From the NCBI RefSeq assembly GCF_003664125.1, contig NZ_RCCP01000001.1, forward strand, positions 1,550,001-1,614,000: a DNA stretch of 64,000 nt, given 5' to 3'. The translations under genes and the position numbers were made by a program. The notes below the pieces were generated by a model that ran no database searches, was not told the DNA's origin, and worked only from the letters and a program-made list of their open reading frames with translations. Positions 45,020 through 53,475 of the stretch are shown here, piece after piece. Position 1 is the first letter of the stretch; the number at the start of each line of letters is the position of its first letter. Source of the DNA: Planococcus citreus (lineage in GTDB: Bacteria; Bacillota; Bacilli; Bacillales_A; Planococcaceae).

Positions 45020-46279
45020 ATGGATTTTTCACAACTTTTCTCTGGACCTTATAGTTTCATCACTGGATATGTTTTTGTATATCCCTTCGCAATGGCCTTG
45101 TTTTGGATAGCTGGTTCTATCCTTTTCCTCAGGACTAAAGAGTTAAAAAGCGAGCCTTTGGATATTGAAGCATTCGACTGGCCCATGATCAGCATATTGG
45201 TTCCTTGCTATAACGAAGAGGAAACCATTGAAGAAACCGTCCGCAACTTGGTGGGGCTGTCTTACCCGAAAAAGGAAATCATTTTAATCAATGACGGCTC
45301 TAAAGATGGGACGGGCGGGATCCTCAGAAAATTGTCGGAGCAGTACGGTGACGTGCGGGCTATCCAGCTGCATGAAAACCGCGGCAAGGCGAACGCGTTG
45401 CAAGTCGGCTTGTTCGCTTCTAGGTGCGAATACCTCGTATGTGTCGATTCGGATGCCATGCTGGCCGATACCGCTCCCTATTATTTGATCCATCAGTTCT
45501 TCAAACAAGGAGAACGGGTCGGCGCTGTCACCGGCAACCCCACGATCCGCAATCGCAACAATTTGCTGAGCCGGATGCAACTGGTCGAATACGCTTCGAT
45601 CATCGGGGCGATCAAGCGGACACAAAGGCTGCTCGGAAAAGTGATGACCGTTTCCGGCGTCGTCGTCGCCTACCGCAAAAAAGCACTCGTCGATGTCGGC
45701 TTATGGGACCGCGACATGATCACCGAAGACATCGCGGTCAGCTGGAAACTCCAAAAGCGTTTCTGGGATATCCGCTATGAACCCCGTGCGCTGTGTTGGA
45801 TGCTGGTGCCAGAAACAGTATCGGGCATTTGGAAACAACGGGTTCGCTGGGCGCAAGGCGGGCAGGAAGTCATCCTGCGCCATTGGAAAGTATTGTTCAA
45901 CTGGAAACAACGCAGAATCTGGCTTGTGTATCTCGAACAATGGTTCAGCATCCTATGGGCTTTCTGCTGGCTGTTCATCACGCTATTATTATTGTTCACG
46001 GCTACTACGCTGCAGGAAATGCTATTCTGGTTCACCTTCAGTTCCTTCGCCTTGGTGTTCATCAGCCTCATTCAATTATTCATCGCCCTGTCCATCGACT
46101 CCCGCTATAACGGGAAATTGAAATACTATTTCTGGGCCGCTTGGTATCCGGCCATTTATTGGATGATCAATACCGCTGTCGTCATCGCAGCCATCCCAAA
46201 AACAATCTCATCTCGCCTAAAAGGAGGTTACGCTGTATGGAACAGCCCAGACCGCGGTATGAAGAAGAAAGTTTCCTGA
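45020..46279 (+). CDS. pgaC: Poly-beta-1,6-N-acetylglucosamine synthase (PgaC/IcaA-like)
   Basis: A membrane glycosyltransferase of family 2 that polymerises N-acetylglucosamine from UDP-GlcNAc. It has 419 residues from the start after AGGAGG. Catalytic residues of processive GT2 enzymes are visible: Asp92 (NDGS), Asp143/Asp145 (VDSD), TED 235-237, and QRVRW 273-277. One N-terminal and three C-terminal membrane segments flank the catalytic domain. First gene of an icaA-icaD-icaB-like operon with out-of-frame overlaps, so its product is most likely biofilm polysaccharide. Confidence 0.85.
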   Translation: MDFSQLFSGPYSFITGYVFVYPFAMALFWIAGSILFLRTKELKSEPLDIEAFDWPMISILVPCYNEEETIEETVRNLVGLSYPKKEIILINDGSKDGTGGILRKLSEQYGDVRAIQLHENRGKANALQVGLFASRCEYLVCVDSDAMLADTAPYYLIHQFFKQGERVGAVTGNPTIRNRNNLLSRMQLVEYASIIGAIKRTQRLLGKVMTVSGVVVAYRKKALVDVGLWDRDMITEDIAVSWKLQKRFWDIRYEPRALCWMLVPETVSGIWKQRVRWAQGGQEVILRHWKVLFNWKQRRIWLVYLEQWFSILWAFCWLFITLLLLFTATTLQEMLFWFTFSSFALVFISLIQLFIALSIDSRYNGKLKYYFWAAWYPAIYWMINTAVVIAAIPKTISSRLKGGYAVWNSPDRGMKKKVS

Positions 46280-46737
46280 TTGTCGTCAAGCGCTCCTGGC
46301 TCTACGCCAGCGTCGATTTCATCTTTTCCATGCTTTGCTGGCTTTATAGTGTATTGGTGGTCTCGTTCATCGTCTCGGCCACTTTCGGCTTCAATAATAT
46401 CCTGACACGGGTCATGAATTCTTCCTTTAACATGGTCAACCAAGACATCCGCTTGTTCATTGCGGCAGCCGTGGGCGTCTTCCTGCTGTTCTATGCATTG
46501 CTGTACCTGAATCATGTCTACAATAAAAAGAGATTCGGCACCTTGAGAAGACGGCGCTACCCTACCCCGGCAAGCAATGCCGAACTCCAATCGTTGGGGC
46601 TGATGAAAATAGAAGCGATCGAGAAACTGCAAAGTGAAGACTATGCCGTTTTTGAAACGAATCCGATTGTCCCTCTTGGAGGTGAGAGTGTTGATCAAAA
46701 AGATCTTTATCTGGACGACCATTATCGCATTAATTAG
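46237..46737 (+). CDS. pgaD: PgaD/IcaD-like membrane subunit of the polysaccharide synthase
   Basis: A 166-residue protein starting MEQPRPRYEEESFLIVVKRSW after AAAGGAGG. Two membrane segments lie near residues 20-45 (VDFIFSMLCWLYSVLVVSFIV) and 66-88 (LFIAAAVGVFLLFYALLYL), with a cytoplasmic tail of about 75 residues. Place and layout fit PgaD/IcaD, which helps PgaC/IcaA make long chains. The gene overlaps pgaC by 43 bases. The family call rests partly on context. Confidence 0.7.
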   Translation: MEQPRPRYEEESFLIVVKRSWLYASVDFIFSMLCWLYSVLVVSFIVSATFGFNNILTRVMNSSFNMVNQDIRLFIAAAVGVFLLFYALLYLNHVYNKKRFGTLRRRRYPTPASNAELQSLGLMKIEAIEKLQSEDYAVFETNPIVPLGGESVDQKDLYLDDHYRIN

Positions 46738-47563
46738 CCTGTTTTTCTTGTCGCGGAAAGAGCTTTTTGTCGAGGCATTCTCAGCTGACAAGCCCGCCAT
46801 GTCTTTCCCGGAAACATTGATCGAAGATGGCTGCCTTGGACTGAATTATCACCGCGTCCAGGATGATGACTTATTCGTCAAATCGGCGCGCAGTGTGCTG
46901 CAATCCAATGAACTGGTACAATACAGCGTGCTGGAAAGCGAATTCAAGTCGCAAATTGACGTCTTGGTCGACGCGGGTGCCAATTTCCTGAATGAAGAAC
47001 AGCTATTGAAAGCGAAAGCAGATGGCGATTTTCCTGAAAAATGTGTGTGGATTTCATTTGATGATATTGACGTGTCGGTGTATGACAACGCTTTTCCGAT
47101 ACTGAAAGAAGCAAACGTGCCATTCACCATGTTCGTCATTGCCGGGCAAGTAGGCAATGAAGACTTCAGCAACTTGGAAATGGCCACATGGGATCAGCTG
47201 CGGGAAATGAGAGACAGCGGATTGGCGGATTTCGGCTCCCATACCTATGATATGCATCGCTTCGAAGGCGACACGCCTGTCTTTTTAATTCCAGAGCAAG
47301 CGGACGCATTCAGGGAAGACCTGAAGAAAAGCGTCGAAACGATTGAGTCGGAATTGGATGTCACCATAAAAAGCTTTGCATATCCCTATGGCGATACCAA
47401 TGAACCCGTAGCACGCATCTTGAAAGAGCAAGGCCTTGAAGCTGGCCACATCCTAGCCCCTCAAGTCATTCGCCCGGATGATGATAATTATTGGATTAAC
47501 CGGATCATCGTCAACCAGACTACGTTTGAGGATGTGCTGCTTCCTTACTTGGAAAAAAACTAA
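46691..47563 (+). CDS. Polysaccharide deacetylase, IcaB/PgaB-like
   Basis: A NodB-family deacetylase of 290 residues with one N-terminal membrane anchor (residues 2-20, KKIFIWTTIIALISLFFL), so it acts outside the membrane. Motif 1 is ISFDDIDVSVYDNAF (Asp-Asp metal/base pair, D where many have G) and motif 2 FGSHTYDMH. FTMFVIAGQVG is similar to IcaB/PgaB. It probably removes part of the acetyl groups of the polymer. The TTG start is seven bases after GGAGGTGA; it overlaps the preceding gene by 47 bases. Confidence 0.8.
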   Translation: MIKKIFIWTTIIALISLFFLSRKELFVEAFSADKPAMSFPETLIEDGCLGLNYHRVQDDDLFVKSARSVLQSNELVQYSVLESEFKSQIDVLVDAGANFLNEEQLLKAKADGDFPEKCVWISFDDIDVSVYDNAFPILKEANVPFTMFVIAGQVGNEDFSNLEMATWDQLREMRDSGLADFGSHTYDMHRFEGDTPVFLIPEQADAFREDLKKSVETIESELDVTIKSFAYPYGDTNEPVARILKEQGLEAGHILAPQVIRPDDDNYWINRIIVNQTTFEDVLLPYLEKN

Positions 47564-47609
47564 GAGTTGAAGCCGATCCCTAGCTGTTATGGCTGCTGCA
47601 TGCTTTATA

Positions 47610-47646
47610 AGGAAGCTCCTTTCTATAGGGGAGCTTTCCTTTTTTA
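47610..47646 (+). terminator. Terminator of the exopolysaccharide operon
   Basis: GGAAGCTCC pairs with GGGGAGCTTTCC around TTTCTATA, followed by seven T. Confidence 0.8.
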
Positions 47647-47746
47647 TTCAATGAACTGGTTGATGATCTTATTCATCTGATTCCGGCCGTTCCCCTACCC
47701 GCTTCTCCCGCCACGCTGAAAAACGTATCGTAAAGGCGGAATGAAA

Positions 47747-48844
47747 ATGAAAAACTGGCTTACCCTGATAGCCTCCCTCCTGCTGTCAGGCTGTTCCATG
47801 CAGCCTGCCCAGCCAGCTGAGGATACAAGGAAATATGCACACGGCGTATCCATCGTCGGAAATTCGGTGCTATGGTCCGAAAAAAGTGAGGAACAGCGCA
47901 AAGATGGCTGGACCCACGATATTTATAAAAAAGAAATCGGCGAAAGCCAGTTCGACACACTTGTTTCCAATCCGGAAGCACAAGAGCCGGTCAGTGCCAG
48001 TTCAACCAATGAAACGAGCATCATCACCTACGAGGACGGCTATGATTCAAAAAATAATGTTTCCCAGCGCTATAAGCTCTATGATGACAATTGGCAGTTA
48101 TTGCATGAAGGCACCTTGCTGGATGGTGGACATTCCGGGCATGCGGCTTCAACTGATGCGCAGCACGTCCTTTTCTGGTCCCACGGCTGGGTCAACGGCG
48201 GCGGTGTAAATGACCTCGGTTCGGGTAAGGAAGTCATCGTCTCCACCGTTTCAGATGATGGAGACGTGTTGCATGACATCAAACTATCGCAAGCAGGTGA
48301 CCGCGACAGCTGGCCGATGCTTGCCGCTTCCGACGACAATGCGCTGCTCGTTTGGCAGCAATTCAATGATGATGCGAGCGAAGCCTCCCTCCGTTTCGCC
48401 GTTTATGACCCAAAGGCAAACGAACTGACCGTCGCGCCAACCGAATTATTACCACAAGTGGAATTTTATATTTACAGCGTTTCTTATGTACCCGAAGCAC
48501 AACAATACGTCGTCGCTGCCCAGACAGATCAAGGCGGCACTTTATCATTGCTGTCAAAAGAAGGAGAACTCCTCGACCAAATCGATTCCCCCCGCCTGGT
48601 CCGGGAAGCCGCCCCTGCCATAGAAGGAAATACCTTGGTTTTCCCGCAGCTGCCCGCGAATTATTTCACAGTCCATATTTCGGATGATCAGCTCCAGTTG
48701 AATTCTTCTAATTCATTGGATATCAACTGGGGAACGTCCGGTACCACCGGCGTGTTCCTCGATGACCGCCGTGTGTATTTTGCGACTTTGGACAAGGAAG
48801 GCTTGCAGGAAGTGACGGTGGAGTTGGACGAAGCAGCTCAATAA
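47747..48844 (+). CDS. Lipoprotein with beta-propeller-like repeats, unknown
   Basis: A 365-residue lipoprotein, lipobox LLSGC (Cys16), start MKNWLTLIAS six bases after AAAGGCGGA (an ATG 6 bases earlier is possible). The body has repeated Trp/Asp-containing beta-strand blocks (VLWSEKSEEQR, VLFWSHGWVNGGG, ALLVWQQFNDD, RVYFATLDKEG), suggesting a propeller. It follows the exopolysaccharide operon after a terminator, so is probably separately transcribed. No family recognised. Confidence 0.6.
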   Translation: MKNWLTLIASLLLSGCSMQPAQPAEDTRKYAHGVSIVGNSVLWSEKSEEQRKDGWTHDIYKKEIGESQFDTLVSNPEAQEPVSASSTNETSIITYEDGYDSKNNVSQRYKLYDDNWQLLHEGTLLDGGHSGHAASTDAQHVLFWSHGWVNGGGVNDLGSGKEVIVSTVSDDGDVLHDIKLSQAGDRDSWPMLAASDDNALLVWQQFNDDASEASLRFAVYDPKANELTVAPTELLPQVEFYIYSVSYVPEAQQYVVAAQTDQGGTLSLLSKEGELLDQIDSPRLVREAAPAIEGNTLVFPQLPANYFTVHISDDQLQLNSSNSLDINWGTSGTTGVFLDDRRVYFATLDKEGLQEVTVELDEAAQ

Positions 48845-48856
48845 TTCCACGTACAA

Positions 48857-48904
48857 AAATAAGGAGTCATCCCCAAGCAACTTAGGGATGACTCCTTATT
48901 TATT
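48857..48904. terminator. Bidirectional terminator
   Basis: AATAAGGAGTCATCCC pairs with GGGATGACTCCTTATT, between the convergent lipoprotein and AEC transporter genes. Confidence 0.9.
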
Positions 48905-48924
48905 TTGTCCAGGCACTTGCCGTT

Positions 48925-49830
48925 TTAAAGGATCAACAGCAATGCCGGAATGGTAACGATGCTCGCCAAGGTGCTGACGAACATTGCGCTCGATACCATG
49001 TCCGGGTTCATATTGAATTTGATGGCCAAAAGCGTCGTCGTGGCAGCCGCAGGAGTTGCCGCAGAAATGAGCAGCACTTTCGCTTCCAGCGCCCCTCCCG
49101 GATACAGCCAGGCCAGCAGCACGAACGCGATTGCCGGGAACGCGGCCAATTTCAACACAGCCGCCGTCCCGATGAACTTCAGCACGGTCTTGATCTGAAT
49201 CGATGCCAAGGTAATTCCGAGCAGCGTCAATAGCACCGGCACCGCCGCCTGCCCGAGCAATCCCGTGGCATTGCCGAGCGCCTCAGGCACCCCGATTCCC
49301 GCTATTTTCAGAACCAGCCCGATTGTGATGGCAATAAACCCTGGCATGCGGATGATGGTAATGAAAATCGCTTTCTTCGAAACATCATCATGGTTTGAGG
49401 CATAAAAGATGCCAGCCGAATTCATCAGCAAGGATTGCATGACGACGTAAATAATGGCGATCGCCATCCCCTCGTCCCCGAAAGCGAAAAACACGATCGG
49501 CAAGCCGTAATTCCCGGTGTTCGGAAATGCGCTCGCGAGCATCATCGTATTGCGATACGACAGAGTCCACCCAAATACGATTCCAAGAAGCTTAATGAGC
49601 ACCGCAAAGAGAGCGAATAACAATACGGCAAACAGCACAATTCTTCCTAAATCCCCTAAGTCCAATGATGACGTCGTGACGGAATGGAAAAATAAGGCCG
49701 GGCTGAACACGTAGATGCACAAATCCGACACCGGCTTCTTTTCGATGTCCATGAATCGGCCAACAAAAAAGCCGATGCCGAGCAAAATAAAGACCGGCAA
49801 AATGACATTGATGATTTCACTGACAATCAC
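48925..49830 (-). CDS. AEC family transporter (malate permease type)
   Basis: A membrane carrier of the auxin-efflux-carrier family with about ten hydrophobic segments in 301 residues. Known bacterial members move malate, malonate or other dicarboxylates. The conserved NTGNYGLPIVFFAFGDEGMAIAIIYV segment and LLAIKFNMNPDMVSSAMFVSTLASIVTIPALL are clear. The GTG at 49830 was chosen because GGAGAG is nine bases upstream; 49839 is the alternative. It lies 61 bases after the 2HCT gene, probably the same transcript. Confidence 0.85.
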   Translation of the reverse strand: MIVSEIINVILPVFILLGIGFFVGRFMDIEKKPVSDLCIYVFSPALFFHSVTTSSLDLGDLGRIVLFAVLLFALFAVLIKLLGIVFGWTLSYRNTMMLASAFPNTGNYGLPIVFFAFGDEGMAIAIIYVVMQSLLMNSAGIFYASNHDDVSKKAIFITIIRMPGFIAITIGLVLKIAGIGVPEALGNATGLLGQAAVPVLLTLLGITLASIQIKTVLKFIGTAAVLKLAAFPAIAFVLLAWLYPGGALEAKVLLISAATPAAATTTLLAIKFNMNPDMVSSAMFVSTLASIVTIPALLLIL

Positions 49831-49891
49831 GGCGTTCACTCTCCATCAGAAAGAGGGAAAGGATTTCTCCCCTCCCTCAGATTATAATTAA

Positions 49892-51199
49892 TTAAATGAA
49901 AAACGGTATAAATATACTGGCCAATAATAAGATCAACGCGCCGCCGAGACGGGACGAAATTTGCGCAAATGGCATCAATTCCATGCGTCTTGCCGCAGAC
50001 AGTACCGCGACATCGCCGGTTCCGCCCATATTTGCCATGCATAGCCCTGCAGTGATGGCCGCTTCGATCGGATAGAAGCCCATGAATTTCCCGACGACTC
50101 CTGCTCCAACGACGGCACCAATCACGACTGCCAAGACAATGAGCACGTATTGAATGCTCAAGGCATTCAGCACGGCTTCGAGATCCGTATACGCGACCCC
50201 AATGCCCACTAGCAAGGCGTTGGTCCAGTTGCGCGCCACGAACTCATACCACTGGCTCGCGCCTTCTACGATAATTTCCGGCATGACATTGGCGACTTTC
50301 AGCGCTGCCACCAAAATGATCATGATGGCGTACGGATGAAGCGGGATAAAATCACCCAATAGATTCCCTAAAATATAGAACGACACCGCAGCCAAGACGC
50401 CGATTCCCATTTTCGCCAAATCGTAGCTAGGCGTTTCTTTTTTCTCGTAATGGAAATTGCGGATCAACTGGCCATTTCCCGTCAGGCTCGGGTATTTATT
50501 GCCGATCATGTTCAACACACTCGCCAAGATGATGGCGAAGACATTCCCGAGCGCCAAAGCTGGGACGAGTATCGATAAATAATACCCAGGTTCATTGCCA
50601 AGCATTTCGGAATACACTTGGGACATCGGCACAGCGCCTGCGCCCATGCCTCCCCCCATGATCGGCATGGCGATCACGAGCACTGCTTCTTGAACGCTGA
50701 ATCCTAGTACCATACCGACTAAGGCAGCCAGACCCACCGCTCCTGCCACCGCAGCAAGCAATGGCAAGGCGTAGCGGACGCCCGCTTTTACCAAGATCTT
50801 CGATTCCATTCCTAAAATACTGCCGGTAATCAAAGCCGCAATATAGAAGTTGAGGAAATCGCCATCTTTCATGAATTCCGTAATCCCCGCCGTTGTGCTT
50901 TCAGGCATAAGACCACTATAGACCATATAGGCGGATCCGAAAATAGCGACAATCGCGCCGCCTCCAAGGAATGTGCGGACGATCGGCATATGATTGCCGA
51001 ACCATCCCAATAATTCACCGAGCACCATGGTAATGAGCAAGGCACCGATCATGCCGGCCGGCAAGTTTTCGGTATACATCGCATAAATCGCAATGGCTGC
51101 GAAAACCCCGAACCATAGAATCGGCACATTGAAAATCGTGAATTTGTCTTTCAAATTTCTCGCCGGCAACTGCGGCGGAACCTTATTTGTTTCCTTCAT
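49892..51199 (-). CDS. 2-hydroxycarboxylate transporter (malate/citrate symporter type)
   Basis: A 435-residue membrane protein of the 2HCT family (relatives CitS, CimH, MaeN). Two conserved re-entrant loops with the GGxG motif: IMGGGMGAGAVPMSQVYSEMLG (near residue 191) and ANMGGTGDVAVLSAARRMELMPFAQISSRLGGA (near residue 400). It brings in malate or citrate with sodium ions or protons. GAGGTG precedes the ATG. A cre-like site and a MalK/MalR-type two-component system nearby support a role in malate uptake, as in B. subtilis. Confidence 0.9.
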   Translation of the reverse strand: MKETNKVPPQLPARNLKDKFTIFNVPILWFGVFAAIAIYAMYTENLPAGMIGALLITMVLGELLGWFGNHMPIVRTFLGGGAIVAIFGSAYMVYSGLMPESTTAGITEFMKDGDFLNFYIAALITGSILGMESKILVKAGVRYALPLLAAVAGAVGLAALVGMVLGFSVQEAVLVIAMPIMGGGMGAGAVPMSQVYSEMLGNEPGYYLSILVPALALGNVFAIILASVLNMIGNKYPSLTGNGQLIRNFHYEKKETPSYDLAKMGIGVLAAVSFYILGNLLGDFIPLHPYAIMIILVAALKVANVMPEIIVEGASQWYEFVARNWTNALLVGIGVAYTDLEAVLNALSIQYVLIVLAVVIGAVVGAGVVGKFMGFYPIEAAITAGLCMANMGGTGDVAVLSAARRMELMPFAQISSRLGGALILLLASIFIPFFI

Positions 51200-51236
51200 C
51201 GTTGGACACCTCGTTTTCTTGAGCTTGCGCTATTCA

Positions 51237-51250
51237 GGTAAGCGCTTTCA
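51237..51250 (-). promoter_or_regulatory. cre-like CcpA site before the 2HCT transporter gene
   Basis: On the minus strand TGAAAGCGCTTACC matches the cre consensus at 13 of 14 positions. It lies 38 bases before the start codon, just downstream of a possible promoter (TTGTCT-17-TGAAAT). It should repress on preferred sugars. No other gene or RNA was seen in the 51200-51583 gap. Confidence 0.55.
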
Positions 51251-51583
51251 ATGTATTTCATATTTTAGACAAATTTCAGACAACTTCTAGTTTATGAAAG
51301 TATTGGTTTTATTGTAATTAAAAAAAGCAGCCGAAAAAGAATTGGTTGCGGATGGTAGGTATTTCCCGAAATAACGATGGAGAGATCTTTTGATTGCTTC
51401 ATTCTATGTTTCTTTTTAAAGAAACAAGTGAATATAAATAGGAAATATTGTTTTTCGGTCACGGGGCTTTTTCAGAAAAAATTCCAGTAGAGATCGGTTC
51501 AAAACAAGTCGGTATTTCAGGCATTTACCAGCTAGGATAGTCCACACACTCACAATTGGCTATGTTGCTAAGGAGGATGATAC

Positions 51584-52654
51584 ATGATGAGCCATACGCA
51601 AGAAGAGCTAACCGCACGATTACAGGAAAATACGACACATTCAAAAAAAGAGAAATTAGCTATCATTAATAAGGAAATTCCTTTTCAAGAAGGCAGCCGA
51701 GGTTTAGACCCCCGAGTAAAAGAATTCCTTACTACCGAAGCTGATCCGCACGGCAGGCGCCCGCTCGAAGTCGATGACCTGGAGATTACCCGCAAGAGAG
51801 TGGAAGTAAATAACAAAGATTTAAGCAACGGAATTCATTCAGAAACCTCGGAAATATCCATGGAAGGCCGCAAAATCCCTTTAAATATTTATAACCGCAC
51901 CTCAGAAAAAAAGCCGGTCCTCATTTATCTTCACGGAGGCGGTTTTTTTGAACGCGATATGGATGTCATGGAAAATATCTGCAAGTTTTTGGCACAGGAG
52001 GCCAATTCAGTAGTGGTCGGGGTGGAATATCGCCTTGCGCCGGAGCACCCTTATCAAGACGGACTGAACGACTGTTTTGAAACTGCCCGGTATATTTATG
52101 AAAACCCTGAAGAGTTTCAGATTGACGTCGACCAAATGGGAATTGTGGGAGATAGTGTCGGGGGCAACTTGGCGCTCGGAGTCCAGCAGCTAAGTTTAGA
52201 GGCACCATGGGAATGCCGTTACCTTGGGATGCTTTGCCCACTGGTGGATTTATCGGATGTATCAAGAACTTCCTGGAACATAAAGCATTACGATATGTCG
52301 AAAGATTATGAATTGATTCGCCAGGAGCTGGTGACCATGAAAGATTCCCTTAGTTTCATTCAGACGCTTTATCTGACTAATCTAGAAGATGTGTTTCTGC
52401 CGCTTGTTTCACCGCTATTGCGCCACGATAAAACCAAGATGCCGCCACTCACGATGATCACGGCAGAGTTTGATTTTTTGCGTATTCAAGGAGAAGAGTT
52501 TTCCGCCCAACTGCTCGAAGCAGGAATTCCAGTCCGTCATTTTAAATACAAGGGGATGGATCATGCTTTTGTCAGAAAGCTCGGCTACTACCCTCAAGCA
52601 GCCGATGCGGTCAAAGAAGTTTCCCGGCATTTTTTAGAGGTGCTACAAAAATAA
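51584..52654 (+). CDS. Alpha/beta hydrolase, HSL-type esterase
   Basis: A 356-residue esterase of the hormone-sensitive-lipase group. Oxyanion motif HGGGFFERD, nucleophile motif GDSVGGN, acid in TAEFDFLRIQGE and catalytic histidine in GMDHAFVRKLGYYP. An unusual N-terminal extension of about 100 residues (charged, helical) precedes the hydrolase core. AAGGAGG precedes the ATG. It lies between the malate transporter and the two-component system but on the other strand, with its own terminator. Confidence 0.85.
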   Translation: MMSHTQEELTARLQENTTHSKKEKLAIINKEIPFQEGSRGLDPRVKEFLTTEADPHGRRPLEVDDLEITRKRVEVNNKDLSNGIHSETSEISMEGRKIPLNIYNRTSEKKPVLIYLHGGGFFERDMDVMENICKFLAQEANSVVVGVEYRLAPEHPYQDGLNDCFETARYIYENPEEFQIDVDQMGIVGDSVGGNLALGVQQLSLEAPWECRYLGMLCPLVDLSDVSRTSWNIKHYDMSKDYELIRQELVTMKDSLSFIQTLYLTNLEDVFLPLVSPLLRHDKTKMPPLTMITAEFDFLRIQGEEFSAQLLEAGIPVRHFKYKGMDHAFVRKLGYYPQAADAVKEVSRHFLEVLQK

Positions 52655-52677
52655 AGGCTTTTCAAATTTATGACATC

Positions 52678-52720
52678 AAAGAACCCGGCAAGCTTTTAAG
52701 ATAAGCTTGCCGGGTTCTTT
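52678..52720 (+). terminator. Terminator of the HSL-type esterase gene
   Basis: AAAGAACCCGGCAAGCTT pairs with AAGCTTGCCGGGTTCTTT; a perfect 18-bp stem. Confidence 0.9.
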
Positions 52721-52758
52721 GTGATTACACATGAAAATAAAGCACGGCTTTGATGCTT

Positions 52759-53475
52759 TTATAGATATGGATCGAGGCGGCTGGCACCTTGGGGATTTAA
52801 TCGGTATTGATAGATGGGCCTCCCTACCCCGTAGGTCAAGTCTTCCTGCAAATAGCCGATAGCGCTGAGGAATTTCAAGTATTTCCGGACGGAGACCCTG
52901 GAAATATGAGCCGACTGCGCCAGTTCATCTGTCGAAAATACCGCGGCTTCGTTCGACAAGATCACTTGCCGGAGGGTCTGCAAGGTCGTTTTGGTCAGCC
53001 CTTTTGGCAAGGTTTGGACAGTCGTTGACGCCGAAACGGGCGTCTGTTTTCTGCCGAGCAGGCTGTCGATTTCCTGCTGGCTGATTTGTTTATTATCGTT
53101 CAATTTATGAAAATTATTTTGGTATTGCAGTAGTGCTTCCTGGAAACGGTTGAACTCGAAGGGCTTGATCAAATAATCGGAAGCCCCAAGCCTTAAGGCG
53201 TGCTGGATTTGCTGGATTTCAGAGGCCGCCGTGATCAAGATGACGTCGAGATCCTGCTGTTGTTCGCGGAGCATCTGCAAAAATTCGATGCCGGTGAGTC
53301 CCGGCATATGGATGTCGAGCAACACCAAATCGATGTCCGACTCCGCGAGGATCGCGATGGCCTGCTGGGCGTTTTCGGCGGCGCCGATCACCTCAAAGCC
53401 GTCCATGCGCCCGACAAATTGCCGGTTCAAGGCAGCCACCATCGGGTCATCTTCTACTATCATTACCTTAATCAT
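52759..53475 (-). CDS. CitB/MalR-type response regulator
   Basis: A 238-residue regulator. Receiver domain MIKVMIVEDDPMVAALNRQF with phosphoacceptor Asp in LVLLDIHMPGLTGIEF, and C-terminal winged-helix segment STDELAQSAHISRVSVRKYLKFLSAIGYL, characteristic of the CitB/DcuR/MalR group. It begins inside the stop codon region of the sensor kinase (8-base overlap). Likely activates the malate transporter genes. Confidence 0.9.
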   Translation of the reverse strand: MIKVMIVEDDPMVAALNRQFVGRMDGFEVIGAAENAQQAIAILAESDIDLVLLDIHMPGLTGIEFLQMLREQQQDLDVILITAASEIQQIQHALRLGASDYLIKPFEFNRFQEALLQYQNNFHKLNDNKQISQQEIDSLLGRKQTPVSASTTVQTLPKGLTKTTLQTLRQVILSNEAAVFSTDELAQSAHISRVSVRKYLKFLSAIGYLQEDLTYGVGRPIYQYRLNPQGASRLDPYL

